This document shows, piece by piece, positions 1-9,330 of a stretch of DNA of 21,127 bases. The stretch covers positions 1 to 21,127 of the forward strand of contig JAUCBJ010008719.1 in NCBI GenBank assembly GCA_032718475.1, in the 5' to 3' direction. The translations under genes were made by a program, and so were the position numbers. This DNA is from Nemertoderma westbladi (lineage: Eukaryota; Xenacoelomorpha; Nemertodermatida; Nemertodermatidae). Each line of letters begins with the position of its first letter. The stretch's first letter is position 1. Below the pieces are notes generated by a model. That model did no database searches and was not told the origin of the DNA. It was given only the letters and a program-made list of their open reading frames with translations.

Positions 1-642
1 ACAAATAGCAGTATGCAGTATTCACAGATCAATCGTGCCAGTTTGTTTTGATATTTACAGAGTTTAAAGCCAGGTTGTTTGATGCGTAATTGCAGCCAGT
101 TAAAGGATATATGTCCTTGTAATTAAACCTACTAGTGTTGAGCTAAAAAGCATAAAACATAAAACACTAAAAAGCCGTTCTTTCGTGGCTTTGGAAAACT
201 CGTGACTACTGCTCTATACGAGGATACCAACTCCCTTATTCCACGAAGCTCCCGTTCAACACAGAGAAAGAGCAGTGAGATAGGAAATTTTCAGTTCAGT
301 ACTCTGTGATAGGTCAACATCAAGGATAACTCAAATTCTATTGGGAGATACAAAACAAGGCTATGACGCAACCTCCCTAGGCTTGTTGGCCGATTAAACA
401 GAGCCCAGATGCCTGCGTACAGCAAATCAGCCAATAAGCTGGTAACTTGCACTATTTTTAGCTGTAGATCACTTTGAGAGTATTCTTAGCGACTGGGGGG
501 GAACTGGCCAACAAGGCAAACGAATCAGTTATCCCACAAAAGCTTTTACACCTCTTGCTTTTTAGTTTTTTACATACTTTGGCATTTACATACCTACTGG
601 TAAGGTTTTTTACTTAACGTGCTTGATAAATAAATAATTATC
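1..642. other. Noncoding stretch, no gene recognised
   Basis: I see no open frame, RNA gene or domain match here. The only structure is a weak inverted pair, GGCTTGTTGGCC near 379-390 and GGCCAACAAGGC near 507-518 (11 of 12 matched), which may be chance. Composition is moderately AT-rich. Confidence 0.5.
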
Positions 643-660
643 ACTCAAGATTCTACTTTA

Positions 661-753
661 ATTTTAATTAATTAATTGATATATTTATCAGAATCCCAAC
701 CAATAATAATTAATTTTAATTAATTATTTGATATATTTAACAGAATCCCAACC
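661..753. repeat. 41-bp direct repeat carrying a splice-acceptor-like end
   Basis: 661-701 and 713-753 match at 39 of 41 positions. Each copy runs from an AT-rich tract into a pyrimidine/AT stretch, then CAG followed by AATCCCAACC. The second copy (TTTAACAG, ending 743) lies directly before the open frame that follows; the first (TTTATCAG, ending 691) leads only to in-frame stops. This looks like a local duplication of a 3' splice site or of a short repeat. Confidence 0.6.
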
Positions 754-904
754 CGGGGAGAGACAGCGACTAAACGTAATCTCTAGAATTGCTCGAGTTG
801 AGAAACAAGTCACGGAAATCAACGAAAAGATGGACACTTTTCTATCCCTAATAGCGGAGAACACTAAACTACAGTACACATGTACAACAGACACACCGGG
901 GTAA
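743..904 (+). CDS. Possible 3'-terminal exon remnant, coiled-coil-like peptide
   Basis: From the CAG at 741-743 a plus-strand frame stays open for 53 codons to TAA at 902-904. It begins ESQPGERQRLNVISR and continues with a heptad-like spacing of hydrophobics (I, V, I, M, L, I) in a charged background, as in a short coiled coil. It lacks a suitable start codon (its only ATG is internal, near 832), so it would have to be reached by splicing from an exon left of the window or be a broken fragment. I do not recognise the protein. The composition (few Phe/Cys, balanced charge) looks more protein-like than the opposite-strand frame at 724-909, which is judged its shadow. The weak point is length: an open frame of this size can occur by chance. 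Confidence 0.3.
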   Translation, partial: ESQPGERQRLNVISRIARVEKQVTEINEKMDTFLSLIAENTKLQYTCTTDTPG

Positions 905-2600
905 CTCACGCAAAGTTCCGAGAGTTAGTATATTTCATCTATTAGCCGCTGAGAGGAGTAACTGCTTTGCCCAGGCACATCACATACGGATGGAAGCCCT
1001 TAACTTGCGTTCACTTATCGTTTACCTACTGTACTTATGAGTACTGGTATTTAATAGAAGCCTGATTACCCTGAATTTCTGAAAAATTTCTGCTCGCTCC
1101 GCTCGCATTTATTTTTTTTAGTTCCCCGAATAGACGCTGATGGCATGCAACTTTATAAATTAATTATTTGATTTATGTATGATCAATTAAATATAATAAA
1201 ATGCTCCTAAAAATGTATGTACATCACATCGCATAACGTTTCCAAAACATTTCTCTGTGCCTATTCACTTGTGTCCTGGCACGCTTTCTCTTTCTCTAAA
1301 CCTACAAACCCATTAATATATATTTAGCACATCGAAATACTTTCTGCACATATAATAAAATATATATGAGAATTATTAATTGGTAATATCAACTCATCTA
1401 TATATTTGCAAAAAAATTAATATTTTACTTGGTAATATCAAAATTTTACAGTATATTAGATAAAATGTTAATCCCAATGGAATTCCTTCAGTGAAGAGCT
1501 TACTGTAACAACTTGCTGTACAAGATCTGTTAAGATCTTATACCTGATAACTATATAACACATGACAAGCTCAACTTATACAGATAAACAAGATTATCAT
1601 GACACGATCTGGGAAGATTATTCCTACTGTAATTCATATCCAAATAACCAAGAAAAATATAAACAAAAAAGAATTCATCAATGATATAATATACATTTAC
1701 GGTACATATACATTTCCCAAATCAACAGTATAAAACTAATAAATTAATTCATCAATAGGCATGTTCAGATCAAGGGGGGAAATCACCCCCCTTTTGTGGT
1801 TGGTTGTTGTCGTGGTGATGGTGGGATGATATCTGACGCAGGCACGAAGTCTAATATTGAGTCGAATCGAAAGCAATTTTTCGTCTTATTTCCTTTATTT
1901 TTTCGAATAGATTCAGCACAATTTCGCTACGAGTCAGGTAAAAAGTTTTAGACCTACGATTCAATTATTCGACCTTTGATTAACGATATTTTTGACAATA
2001 AATAATTATTGTTTTTGTAATAAAATATACATTATTTATTTTTGAACATATGTTCTGCCATGTACTGTTGACCAAATTATGCTAAAAAAAGGGGGCGGGG
2101 TGGGGTGTAAGCGATACGATTTTGTAGAAGAGCACAACTATTTTAGACGAGGATCGGGTTGGATTTCTATCCCACATATTCGAATTCGATTAGTTAGATT
2201 AATATAATTTATCATATTTTCAGACAAAATAGAATATTTATATTGATAAATCTACAATAATTTATTAACTTTAAGACCTTGTAATAGGTCATTTGACATT
2301 TTATATCTATTCAAAAATGTAAATAATACAGAAAAACAATTGAAGCATAAGAAAACTGTAAAATTAAAAAATAATGTTTTGCGATTACTGCTTTATCTCA
2401 CCAAAATTTAATGGTATTTGGTTTAAACAAAACAAAATTTTTCGGGTTTCTTTCTTCATTATTTTCTTTTCTTATTTCTTTCTAACCTAGCAGCTTTGGT
2501 AATCAGAGGAATCACTCATTAAATCACCAAAAATGAACGCAAAACTGAATAATGTAATAGGAATGCTAAATATTCATTTGTTTTGGTTCATATTCAATTT
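905..2600. other. AT-rich noncoding stretch, no gene recognised
   Basis: No sustained coding frame on either strand. It contains low-complexity AT runs, the word CTCGCTCCGCTCGC (about 1093-1106) of the kind seen in dispersed repeats, a small GGGGGG/CCCCCC hairpin near 1774-1791 and a G-rich tract near 2089-2107. Nothing here supports an RNA gene or promoter. Confidence 0.5.
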
Positions 2601-2615
2601 CGATCCAGGTGGAGA

Positions 2616-2669
2616 GCGCAAATGGAGCATTTGCGCCGTGCGAGTGCATGGCCGACGGCGTTGGCCATG
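2616..2669. repeat. Two adjacent short hairpins
   Basis: GCGCAAATG (2616-2624) and CATTTGCGC (2628-2636) are a perfect 9-bp stem with a 3-nt loop. Immediately after, CATGGCC (2647-2653) and GGCCATG (2663-2669) form a 7-bp stem with a 9-nt loop. This is a GC-rich island in AT-rich DNA. The role is unknown; it could be part of a mobile-element end. Confidence 0.6.
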
Positions 2670-2847
2670 TGGTATTGTTCTAGAATATTACAGTATTATT
2701 AATCCCATGTAAAGTTAAAAGTTAAAGCCCATGTTGCTGATGGAAAATAACAAATGCCTACCTTGATTTTGTTAAGGTCAGTTTTGTTTATACTTGAAGT
2801 CTTACATATATTAGTATACATGGGCATAATATTCCAAATACTTTTGT

Positions 2848-2881
2848 TGCGCCTGTCGATTCGTATAAATCGACAGGCGCA
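2848..2881. repeat. Perfect 14-bp inverted repeat with 6-nt loop
   Basis: TGCGCCTGTCGATT (2848-2861) is followed after CGTATA by its exact reverse complement (2868-2881). It is GC-rich against an AT-rich background. Possible hairpin or cruciform; no associated gene is seen. Confidence 0.7.
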
Positions 2882-2960
2882 TAGACCCCCCCCAATTTAT
2901 ATTACTTGTGTATTATTATTTGTGGAAGTAACACATAACCCTAAGCTGGTGGAAGTGGAG

Positions 2961-2999
2961 GTCTTTTGGAACACACCAGAAATACCAGAGAACATTATA
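2961..2999 (+). repeat. Dispersed direct repeat, copy 1
   Basis: This 39-bp block, containing CTTTTGGAACACACCAGA and ending CATTATA, recurs at 4108-4146 with about five differences. Flanking text (a later TTGCAC) is also partly shared, so both probably belong to a longer decayed repeat family. The short open frame covering this block at 2754-3002 is not considered a gene. Confidence 0.6.
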
Positions 3000-3160
3000 T
3001 AAATTATAATTCTTTGCACTAAAGTGAATTCTTCTTGAAATTATGTGCAAAATTTCAACCATGCATACGAATCAGTAGTCATCAATAATAATATATATAG
3101 TATTCCACAACAATTAGTTATTGTAAATATATGTTAAATGAAACATTTTTTGGTGGGGGT

Positions 3161-3176
3161 GGGGGGGGGGGGGGGG
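3161..3176. repeat. G homopolymer run (16)
   Basis: A run of 16 G within a longer G-rich tract (from about 3152), followed by GGAAGGGTC-type sequence that recurs near 6.0 kb. Length in the assembly may be unreliable. Confidence 0.85.
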
Positions 3177-3229
3177 TTGGTATTTTGGGGTGGAAGGGTC
3201 GGGGTAACCATATACTATAGCTGGGGTTG

Positions 3230-3680
3230 GGTAACTGGGGTCTGAAATTGGTAACCGGAAATTGAATTGGTAACTAGAGATTGGAAACTGAAATTAGTAA
3301 CCGGGGACTAAAATTGGTAACTGGCGACTGAAATTGGTAACCAGTGACTGAAATTTGTAACCGGTGACTGAAATTGGTAACCTGGGACTGAAATTGGTAA
3401 CCGGCGACTGAAATTGGTAACCAGTGACTGAAATTTGTAACCAGTGACTGAAATTGGTAACCTGGGACTGAAATTGGAAATCAGAAACTGAAATCGGTAA
3501 CCGGGGACTGAAATTTGAAACCAGAAACTGAATTGGAAACCAGTGACTGAAATTGGTAACCAGTCACTTGAATTGGTAATCACGGACTGAAATTGGTAAC
3601 CGGGGACTGAAATTGGTAACCAGTCACTTGAATTGGTAATCGGGGACTGAAATTGGTAACCCGCGTCTGAAATTGGTAAC
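3230..3680. repeat. 20-bp minisatellite, about 22 copies
   Basis: Tandem units of consensus GGTAACCGGGGACTGAAATT (20 bp), with variants at the middle five bases (CCGGGG, CCAGTG, CTGGCG and others) and an occasional 1-bp deletion. Because three units equal 60 bp, the minus strand reads as a degenerate 20-residue peptide repeat. That frame has no non-repetitive domain and is treated as an artefact of the array. Confidence 0.9.
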
Positions 3681-3811
3681 ATAACACATCACACAAAATG
3701 GTATTACTATACAAGCAACTTATTTAAAACCATTTTCAATCAATTCAACACCTTAGAAAACCTTATGATATAAAAAAAATTCATTCGATTTTTTTGAGGT
3801 AATAGAGATGG

Positions 3812-3905
3812 TTCTGAATTAACAAGGGTGGACCCTGAGCTAACAAGGGTGGCCCTGAATTAACGTGTGAGGACCCTGAGTTAATACGAGTGTTCCCTGG
3901 ATTAA
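3812..3905. repeat. Short tandem repeat, unit about 21 bp, 4-5 copies
   Basis: Degenerate units of the form CCCTGAATTAACAAGGGTGG occur back to back. The unit differs from the 20-bp array upstream, although both sit in the same GC-skewed neighbourhood. Confidence 0.7.
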
Positions 3906-4107
3906 TAAAAAATAATTAACACCAAAATTAATAACAAAATAAAACACCAAAAATACAATACCAGCAAATACAGAATACTCAAATTAACAAAAAAAAACAA
4001 AAAAGTATTATTTAATAAAAAATTTAATATTGAACTTTTAAAGCTCTACTTAATTACAAAGAAACCCCCATGAAGATGTATTCCAATTACAATTGTTCAA
4101 TCCCAGT

Positions 4108-4146
4108 GACTTTTGGAACACACCAGACATGTCAGAGAGCATTATA
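4108..4146 (+). repeat. Dispersed direct repeat, copy 2
   Basis: Second copy of the block at 2961-2999, in the same orientation, beginning GACTTTTGGAACACACCAGA. It lies about 40 bp before the long inverted repeat. Confidence 0.6.
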
Positions 4147-4184
4147 AGTGTTGTTTCCTTGCACAAAAATGGGGTGGAGGGTGG

Positions 4185-5365
4185 CACGGTGGGGCTGAAC
4201 CAACGTTTTATAAAATAAAAATGCCCAAACTAACTGATTTCATTTTTTGGTATACTTCAACACCCTGGTTCCGACCCTGATATTTTTAAAATCTTTTGCT
4301 CGTGTCTTTTTCTTAAAATTACTAAATAAATTAGTAATACTATTTATAATAATGCTATATATATTATAAAAAATGCCCAGACCAAATTATAGCATTTATC
4401 GAGAATTTCAATCAACCTGATTTTGAATCTGTTAATTTTATAATATTTCGTCGGTGTCTTTTAGAGTAATTAAATAAATTAAATATTAAATAATATTAAT
4501 ATTATATTAGCAAACTGGCTAATATAATCAATTGTAGTGAAGTCAACTTACCGTACTGCTATTGCATTGATATTAGTATCATTCAAACCGCAATGGTCGA
4601 TTTAGTGGGGGTAGACACCATCAAAACAATGGTCGAGTTATTGCTTCTCGAGATATCGGTCAAAATGTGAGCGCGATTCACATAAATGAGCACATAACTT
4701 CAGCAATTCATTATCAATATATCACAATATCACAAAAAATATCAATTTTTTTATACTACTATTGTTTTGATGGAGTCTACAACTACTAATTCGACCATTG
4801 CGGTTCAAATAAGCATATTCCCTAAGTCTGTTATTTATGTCGAAGTCTGATTTTTAGTGATATGGTGATATATTGCATTAACTAGCTTACCTAGTGTAAT
4901 TTAGATTAAGTCAGCGCTCACAATTTGACCGATATCTCGAGAATGATGTCAACACCCACTAAATTGACCATTGCGGTTCGAATGATACTAATATCAGTGC
5001 AATAGGAGTAAGAGAAGTTGATATTCACTACAATTGAGTATTAGGCAGTTCTGCTATATAATATTAATAAATTTAATATTATTTTAGAATATTATTACTC
5101 TAAAAGACACTAACGAAATATTATAAAATTAACAGATTCGGAACCAGGTTGATTAAAAGTCATTTTAAAAGGCATTTTTTTTATAATATATATAGCATTA
5201 TTATAAATAGCATTACTAATTTATTTAGTAATTTTAAGAAAAAGACACCGGCAAAAGATTTTGAAAATATTATTTTTGGAATCAGGGCGTTGAAGTGCCC
5301 CAAGAAATGAAATCAATTTGGCCGGGCATTTTTCTTATATAAAAAGTTGGTTCAGCCCCACTGTG
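4185..5365. repeat. Long imperfect inverted repeat, about 1.18 kb
   Basis: The left arm (about 4185-4740) reappears as reverse complement in the right arm (about 4870-5365). Landmarks: GTGGGGCTGAACCAAC at 4188-4203 against its complement near 5347-5362; TTAAAATTACTAAATAAATT in both arms; GAGATATCGGTCAAA against TTTGACCGATATCTC. By eye the arms are roughly 80-90% identical, with a small deletion in the right arm. A third, partial inverted copy of left-arm 4581-4632 sits in the centre (about 4762-4810), so the word GACCATTGCGGTT occurs three times (4586-4598 complement, 4793-4805, 4966-4978). It could be a foldback-type element or an inverted duplication. No coding capacity is seen, and no target duplication flanks it. 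Confidence 0.75.
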
Positions 5366-5384
5366 GGGGGGGGGGGGGGGGGGG
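5365..5384. repeat. G homopolymer run (20)
   Basis: Twenty consecutive G directly at the outer end of the right arm of the long inverted repeat, followed by further G-rich words (CTGGGGGGGCA twice near 5411-5442). Confidence 0.85.
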
Positions 5385-5850
5385 TCAGGCCCATATGGTG
5401 ATCATAATATCTGGGGGGGCAGAGGCCAAATCTGGGGGGGCAAACCCATAACTGGGATTTGGGGAGCATACAACAAAGTGAGAGTTAACTTAGTACATAA
5501 ATATAATCAATATTGTTGAAAGGTGTGTGGGGCGAGCCACGAAATTGGCGGGGCCTTGGCGAACTGACACTGTTAAGTTAAGTATGTCAATAATGGCAAA
5601 TAGTTGTTGACGTAATGATTTCATTAACGTAACATTCGTCAGATTTAAAGCTGTCGAATTGAAAATTTGTACTCATAAATATGTCCAAAACTTGACATTA
5701 TATAGCAACTTTTGACATCAAGAGTTCAACAGTCTCCTGCTAGATGGCTACATGTCTAAGCATTAAATGTCCTCCCATTTCTTTGATTTTAAACCGTTTA
5801 AGCGGAAACTTGGCAGAATTGTACTAGAACATTAGCTATGTCATTTGGCA
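5385..5850. other. Noncoding stretch, no gene recognised
   Basis: After the G-rich words this becomes ordinary AT-rich sequence. I find no sustained coding frame, RNA gene or strong repeat. Confidence 0.45.
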
Positions 5851-5853
5851 TTT

Positions 5854-5985
5854 GGGGGCGTTCATAAAGTATGTCACGCAAATTTTCTAGTTTTTTGACC
5901 CCCCACCCCCTCTGTCACTCTGTCACAGTGTCACGACCCCCCCCCCCCCCCCCTCTCTCTGTCTGTCACAGGGGGGTGTAGGGGG
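5854..5985. repeat. GTCAC-rich dispersed repeat with 17-nt C run
   Basis: The text GGGGGCGTTCATAAAGTATG, then CACGCAAATTTT, a TTTTTTGACCCCCC tract and several GTCAC words resembles, from general knowledge, a repeat scattered in many invertebrate genomes (…GTCACGCAAATTTT…TTTTTGACCCCCC…GTCACA). The C run occupies 5937-5953. The assignment to a family is from memory and would need a repeat-library search. Confidence 0.45.
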
Positions 5986-6120
5986 GGCCTGGTTGGGGCT
6001 GGAAGGGTCGGTGGTGACCCTTAACCATCATAGCTGGGCTGGGGTTGGAACGGTCAGGGGTAACCCTGAACTACAGCTGTGGTAAGGGGGGGGGGGGGGG
6101 GGGGGGGGGGGTGGAAGGGT
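5985..6120. repeat. GGAAGGGTC-type degenerate tandem repeat with 26-nt G run
   Basis: Two to three degenerate units of about 50 bp carry GGTTGGAAGGGTC, then GGGTAACCCT and a CTATAGCTGGGG-like word. A related unit occurs at about 3180-3235. The uninterrupted G run at 6086-6111 is the longest homopolymer in the window. Confidence 0.6.
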
Positions 6121-6618
6121 AGCCTTTTCCTTAATGTTTTAAATTAAATTAATTTTTCAAATCCAATAAACACCACAGTTGGCTTTTGCGATCATTTATA
6201 AACATTAATTTTTGTTACAAAGTCATTATACCAACACAACAGTTACAACATAACACGGCCCAGTGAAATGAACTTAGCAAACTATATACAGGACTAACTG
6301 TCAAATAATTTCCGGATTTCAATTCTAGTTACGCACAACCTCTCAAGCAGCCTTGCATCACAATATTATTTCTGTAATAATATTATTATTTAAAATTCAA
6401 TAATAAAGAACAAAATCATAATAAAACTAAAACTAATAAAAAAAAAACTGTAATCCATTTAACTAATTAGTTCTAATTTTACTACTCGGGTTATTCATAC
6501 CGGTATATAACTGAATATGTATATGATATTTTATACAAAATTGTTTGGAATTACAAAATAATGAGTGGCGTCGTGCAAGAAATCGCTATTACTTAAATAC
6601 AAATGCGGGCGTTACAAA
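6121..6618. other. AT-rich noncoding stretch, no gene recognised
   Basis: Simple AT-rich sequence with short A and T runs; no coding frame or RNA structure is apparent. Confidence 0.45.
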
Positions 6619-6619
6619 G

Positions 6620-7140
6620 GTGTAAACGCTAGGCCGACAACCAACAACCATTATTAGCACTAATTAATGGTAATTATAAATGAGTGTAAATGAACAGGTT
6701 ACAGCGGAAGGTCATTTTAACCAAAACAATAAACGAGAGTCATTAGCACAGGTTTCAGTTTCAAATTCAGCTGTGGTTGTTGGATAACAGCGTGGCATTT
6801 GCTACTTTGCATTAATTAAAACTGTTTTATAACAAAAAAATTAAAATGAATGGATATCGCCCTGTTGTAATATACACAACTGCAAAATTAAAGGGTGTAA
6901 AAACGCCGACAATTGACAACCAACGCCGACAACCATTGTTAATACACAACTGCAAAATTAAAGGGTGTAAAAATGCCGACAACCGACAACCAACGCCGAC
7001 AACCATTGTTAAAACAAATTAATCGGATCGGGTTACAGTGGAAGGTTATTCTAACCAAAACAATAAACAAGAGTCGCGAACTCAGGATACATTTTCATAC
7101 TTCCCATTGTTAGCAGTGGTTGTCGGCGTAGCGTTTACAC
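6620..7140. mobile_element. MITE-like composite element with 24-bp terminal inverted repeats
   Basis: The left end GTGTAAACGCTAGGCCGACA (from 6620) and the reverse complement of the right end (to 7140) match at 23 of 24 positions through GCCGACAACCA. Inside, two related half-elements lie head to tail. They share a 45-bp core (6697-6741 and 7031-7075) containing ACCAAAACAATAAAC. Between them sits a 70-bp direct duplication (6872-6941, 6942-7011), each copy with end-like words (GGGTGTAAAAA, GCCGACAA). Flanks ACAAAG (before 6620) and ACAAAA (after 7140) match 5 of 6, a possible decayed target duplication. There is no coding frame, so it would be non-autonomous. The core recurs at 19305-19342. 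Confidence 0.6.
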
Positions 7141-7141
7141 A

Positions 7142-7500
7142 CAAAATTAAATGAACAATTATATATATACCGGTAATAAAAAATTACCAAAAAATATTTG
7201 TGTAAACAATACCAATAATACCAATAAAAAAAACCAATACATATATCCCGCGGGGTTGATAAGCACATAATTGTGTTTCTTATTTAACTTTAGTAGTTAT
7301 ATCTAGGTAAGAGGTTGAACTAAGAAGTAAATTGAGATTAATTGGCATTTATTACAATAAATTATTACAAAACAAAAACATTACAGTACTATAAATTTAA
7401 TTTAAATTTGTTGAAAATTACAAAACGTAAATTACGTAAATTGCAAAAATTATTACTATATATTAATTTATTGCATTAGTGGCCGAGGATAATATTTCAT
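7142..7500. other. AT-rich noncoding stretch
   Basis: Strongly AT-rich, without a coding frame, RNA gene or clear repeat. It leads directly into the 50-bp minisatellite. Confidence 0.45.
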
Positions 7501-7520
7501 TCGTAAAGTTGTCCCAGCAA

Positions 7521-8090
7521 TAAAATTCGTAGGCGCAGTCAATAATTTGTACGTGTCGTGTAGTCGATGCAGTGGTTAAACTCATTTCCACGATCAATAA
7601 TTCGTACGCGGCGTCGTCGCAGCGGTTAAACTCATTTCCACGATCAATAATTCGTATGCGGCGTCGTCGCAGTGGTTAAACTCATTGCCACGATCAATAA
7701 TTCATACGCGGCGTCGTCGCAGCGGTTAAACTCATTGTCGCGGAGGATAGTTTGTACGCGGTGTCGTCGCAGTGGTTAAACTCATTTTCACGGAGGATAA
7801 TTCGTACGCGGCGTCGACGCAGGGGTTAAACTCATTTACACGGAGGATAATTCGTACACGGCATCGACGCAGCGGTTAAACTCATTTCCACGGAGGATAA
7901 TTCGTACGCGGCATCGATGCAGCGGTTAAACTCATTTTCATGGAGCATAATTCGTACGCGGCGTCGATGCAGCGGTTAAACTCATTGACACGGAGGATAA
8001 TTCGTACGCTGAGTTGACGCAGTGGTTAAACTCATTGCCATGCTCGATAATTCGTATGCAGAGTCGATGCACCAGTTAAACTCATCGTCA
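7521..8090. repeat. 50-bp minisatellite, about 11.5 copies, exactly phased
   Basis: AGTGGTTAAACTCATT-type unit starts occur at 7571, 7621, 7671, 7721, 7771, 7821, 7871, 7921, 7971, 8021 and 8071, always 50 bp apart with no indel, preceded by a decayed unit. Each unit continues with CACGATCAATAATTCGTACG and a GGCGTCGTCGC-like GC-rich end. Copies differ only by substitutions. The period is not a multiple of three, so it is not a coding repeat. Confidence 0.9.
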
Positions 8091-8194
8091 CAGCTATGAA
8101 ACATCATCAGTGAGTTGGGGCATCATCCAGAGAATATTCCTAGCCTTCAAACTTCATCCCAAAGTGAAGCAAACTCGAGTTATCGTCGTTCAAA

Positions 8195-8455
8195 GAATTA
8201 GCCAATCAGGCGCCGTATCTGATGACCACGGTATGGGGGTGACTTGGGACCTCAACGCGAGATTCAGAACACCATCCAAAACATATTCGCATAAAATCTT
8301 ATCACTAATTGTCAAGGCCTAGGTAAGTTTTCAGCGTTTGAATATTATAGCCAATCAGGTGCCAGATACAGTGACCACGGTAGGCGCGTGACCTGGGACC
8401 CCAATGGAAGGTTCAGAGTACTGGCCAAAACATTTTCGCATCAAATTGTACCGTA
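8195..8455 (+). repeat. Imperfect direct repeat of about 110 bp, each copy with a CCAAT-box word
   Basis: 8195-8308 and 8347-8455 share AGCCAATCAG (8200-8209 and 8349-8358), GACCACGGTA, TGGGACC, GGTTCAGA-like and CATATTCGCAT-like words in the same order about 150 bp apart. AGCCAATCAG fits the NF-Y/CCAAT consensus, but no gene start follows. A 70-codon open frame (8110-8322) covers the first copy but is not maintained in the second, so I do not call it a gene. Confidence 0.55.
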
Positions 8456-9096
8456 AAATGTTACTGCATATCAGCAAAGTCACCTACCGGTATTTGATCA
8501 GCAAAAGATCAGGTCTGACTGTGTGATTTGGGTCTGATCATATTTTCCTTTGCATGCATAAGAAGCCCTTCAATGGTCACTATCCGCTACATTGATCTAA
8601 TCCATATCGTCAGATAGCCCGTGTTGCTGTTATAAGATTTATTTTGATTTGGTGCGATTTGGGTAATTTTAGTTTTTTTGGGGTAAACTATGGTATTAAT
8701 AACTTCCAGTAAAATCCCAACGTTAAGAACATTGCTAGAAACGTCAATCATCTATAGCCTACAAACTAAGGGTAACTGTCAGCCAGTTACTGTACATGGG
8801 CAGATGGGTATACTAAGTACAGGAGTACTTTGGATATTCCTGTATTGACAATACTCAACTATATGAAGATAGGGTACGTTTTGACTAAAATACGGCATCT
8901 GATGTAACGTTTTGACTAGGCCTATCTGCCAAAAGAACCTCCACTATATATGCCCTACATGTAGGCCTACCATACCTGCACCGGTGCTCACTACAGACTG
9001 TGGAGATAGCTACCGGCAAGAGGTGTTTGGTATATAGTTTTAGTCAGTAATGGCATACTAGCAACTACTGACTTTATGATTTCATCAAGTTCATCA
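8456..9096. other. Noncoding stretch left of the P-type element
   Basis: No sustained frame, RNA gene or repeat array. Words such as TAGGCCTA occur (for example near 8919 and 8962). This is host DNA into which the P-type element inserted. Confidence 0.45.
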
Positions 9097-9104
9097 AACC
9101 AGGC
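9097..9104 (+). repeat. Left 8-bp target-site duplication of the P-type element
   Basis: AACCAGGC immediately precedes the left terminal inverted repeat and is repeated exactly at 13514-13521 after the right one. An 8-bp duplication is the hallmark of P-element insertion. Confidence 0.92.
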
Positions 9105-9167
9105 CAAGGACTACTATACTACAGGACTGGCACACCCCTTCATCCGACTTCGCTAGCGAAGTCCATT
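9105..9167. repeat. Left terminal inverted repeat, bipartite
   Basis: It consists of a 28-bp block (9105-9132) and a 26-bp block (9142-9167), each identical to the right end in inverted orientation, separated by a 9-bp spacer with only about three matches. Weaker similarity continues inward for some 30 bp. The inner block contains the perfect 18-bp palindrome GACTTCGCTAGCGAAGTC (9146-9163). Confidence 0.92.
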
Positions 9168-9224
9168 GGTTTGGTATTGCTTTATACTGTTATAGACATT
9201 GTTATCAAAGGATTTGTATGAAAT

Positions 9225-9330
9225 TTAGTACACAATCGTAATTATTAGTAACATAATAAATTTTGGTGTCAGGAAATAAAGGACGAGCGCAGCGAGGCTT
9301 GTAACAAAGGGGACGAGTGTTGTGTACTAA
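9225..9330. repeat. 11-bp inverted repeat inside the element's left end
   Basis: TTAGTACACAA (9225-9235) and its exact complement TTGTGTACTAA (9320-9330) flank a short GC-richer segment with GGACGAGCGCAGCGAGG-like text. Drosophila P carries 11-bp subterminal inverted repeats about 125 bp from each end. Here the first copy is 120 bp from the left end, but its partner lies on the same side, so equivalence is uncertain. Confidence 0.5.

Noticed and set aside
2754-3002. Plus-strand 82-residue frame
   Set aside because: It spans a hairpin, a C-rich run and a dispersed repeat and has no recognisable protein features.
3308-3682. Minus-strand 124-residue frame with repeated PGYQFQS-like peptide
   Set aside because: It is the translation of the 20-bp minisatellite, with three units giving a 20-residue period; there is no unique domain.
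7521-8090. Possible CRISPR array because of regular spacing
   Set aside because: The whole 50-bp unit repeats with no unique spacers, and the DNA is eukaryotic; it is a minisatellite.
8110-8322. Plus-strand 70-residue frame
   Set aside because: It overlaps a duplicated noncoding block whose second copy does not keep the frame.
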